From Actinomycetota bacterium (GTDB lineage: Bacteria > Actinomycetota > Actinomycetes > Actinomycetales > Microbacteriaceae), in the NCBI GenBank assembly GCA_016870695.1, contig VGAV01000149.1, positions 1-6,363 on the forward strand: 6,363 bases of DNA, given 5' to 3'. The notes under the pieces are model-generated. The model had not been told where the DNA came from. It saw only the letters and a program-made list of their open reading frames with translations, and ran no database searches. The translations under genes and the position numbers were made by a program. Positions 5,692 through 6,363 of the stretch are shown here, piece after piece (the first letter of the stretch is position 1; the number at the start of each line of letters is the position of its first letter).

Positions 5692-6363
5692 ATGTCGTCC
5701 CCCACCTCCCAGCTTCGCGCCGATGTGCAGGCGCTCCGCGACGCCGAAGACCTCGACGTCCTCATCATCGGCGGGGGCATCAACGGCCTCGCCACCCTTC
5801 GGGACCTGGCGCTGCAGGGCGTCAAGGTGGCCCTCGTCGAACGCGGCGACTTCGTCTCCGGCGCCTCGTCGGCGTCGAGCCACATGGTGCACGGCGGCAT
5901 CCGCTACCTCGAGAACGGCGAGTTCCGCCTCGTGAAGGAGGCGGTCACCGAGCGCAACGACCTGCTCAAGACCGCCCCGCACTACGTCAAGCCGCTCGAG
6001 ACGACGATCCCGATCTACAAGACGTTCTCCGGCATCCTCTCCGCGCCGTTCCGCCTGCTGGTGACGCACGGCCGCGGCAAGCCGAACGAGCGCGGCGCCC
6101 TGCTGATCAAGGTCGGGCTCATCATGTACGACACCTTCTCCCGCGACGGCGGCACCGTGCCCCGCCACAAGTTCCTCGGCAAGAAGAAGTCGCTCGCCGA
6201 GCTGCCGAAGCTCAACTCGGACCTCGCCTACACGGCAACGTACTTCGACGCGTCGATGCACGACCCGGAGCGCATCGCCCTCGACGTGCTGCGCGACGGC
6301 ATCGAGGCCGGCGGCGGACGCACGCAGGCCGTCAACTACGTCTCCGCCGTCGGCGCCGACGAG
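5692..6363 (+). CDS. glpD: FAD-dependent glycerol-3-phosphate dehydrogenase, N-terminal part (cut by window edge)
   Basis: A membrane-associated flavoprotein that oxidises glycerol 3-phosphate to dihydroxyacetone phosphate and passes electrons to quinone. 224 residues are visible of a usual length of about 500-580. After a 20-residue lead comes the FAD-binding Rossmann unit: DVLIIGGGINGLA (22-34), closing with the ribose-binding acid E50 in ALVERGDF. The GlpD signature follows, SGASSASSHMVHGGIRYLE (56-74), then EFRLVKEAVTERNDLL. Residues 101-150 hold hydrophobic and basic stretches of the kind used for peripheral membrane contact. The ATG at 5692 is the natural start; GAAAGG lies 11 nt upstream, a little far. 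Direct neighbours are the divergent SorC-type regulator and, beyond it, dhaKLM, whose product is the same DHAP. Cytoplasmic glycerol-3-phosphate oxidases share the fold but are less likely given the signature. Confidence 0.93.
   Translation, partial: MSSPTSQLRADVQALRDAEDLDVLIIGGGINGLATLRDLALQGVKVALVERGDFVSGASSASSHMVHGGIRYLENGEFRLVKEAVTERNDLLKTAPHYVKPLETTIPIYKTFSGILSAPFRLLVTHGRGKPNERGALLIKVGLIMYDTFSRDGGTVPRHKFLGKKKSLAELPKLNSDLAYTATYFDASMHDPERIALDVLRDGIEAGGGRTQAVNYVSAVGADE

Noticed and set aside
5620..6261. 213-codon open frame on the minus strand opposite glpD
   Set aside because: It lies opposite the FAD-binding region of glpD and runs through the divergent promoter region; composition is that of a shadow frame.

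Overview
The window is high-GC DNA with frequent GTG starts, strong avoidance of A/T in third codon positions and tightly packed genes. This fits an actinobacterium, and the gene content and motifs look most like Microbacteriaceae (Microbacterium or a close relative). That placement is a judgement from composition and protein flavour, not a database match.

Layout: (1) Positions 1-305, minus strand: the first 101 codons of dxr (MEP isoprenoid pathway), running off the left edge. (2) 335-1288, minus: a secreted FKBP-type peptidyl-prolyl isomerase lipoprotein with a degenerate first FKBP-like domain and an intact second one; it lies 29 bp upstream of dxr and may be co-transcribed with it. (3) 1401-2150, plus: a PlsC-like lysophosphatidate acyltransferase, divergent from the FKBP gene and possibly transcribed without a leader. 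(4) 2235-4578, plus: dhaK-dhaL-dhaM, a phosphotransferase (PTS)-dependent dihydroxyacetone kinase operon whose genes overlap by 4 nt at both junctions. (5) 4614-5579, minus: a SorC-family regulator convergent with dhaM. (6) 5692 to the right edge, plus: the first 224 codons of glpD, divergent from the regulator across a 112-bp region that holds paired inverted sites.

The right two thirds form a triose/glycerol module. DhaM (EIIA-HPr) passes phosphate to ADP held on DhaL, and DhaKL makes dihydroxyacetone phosphate (DHAP) from dihydroxyacetone. GlpD makes the same DHAP from glycerol 3-phosphate. The SorC-type regulator between them is well placed to sense a phosphorylated triose or sugar and control one or both routes. 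DhaM has no enzyme I domain, so a separate PtsI must supply phosphate. The left third (dxr, FKBP, plsC) is ordinary housekeeping content.

No RNA genes, insertion sequences, CRISPR arrays or other mobile DNA are visible. I see no wholly new system. The points most worth checking are the two putative operator arrays (upstream of dhaK and of glpD), the leaderless plsC start, the two-domain FKBP with a lost active site, and a strong local excess of the heptamer GGATGCC/GGCATCC.
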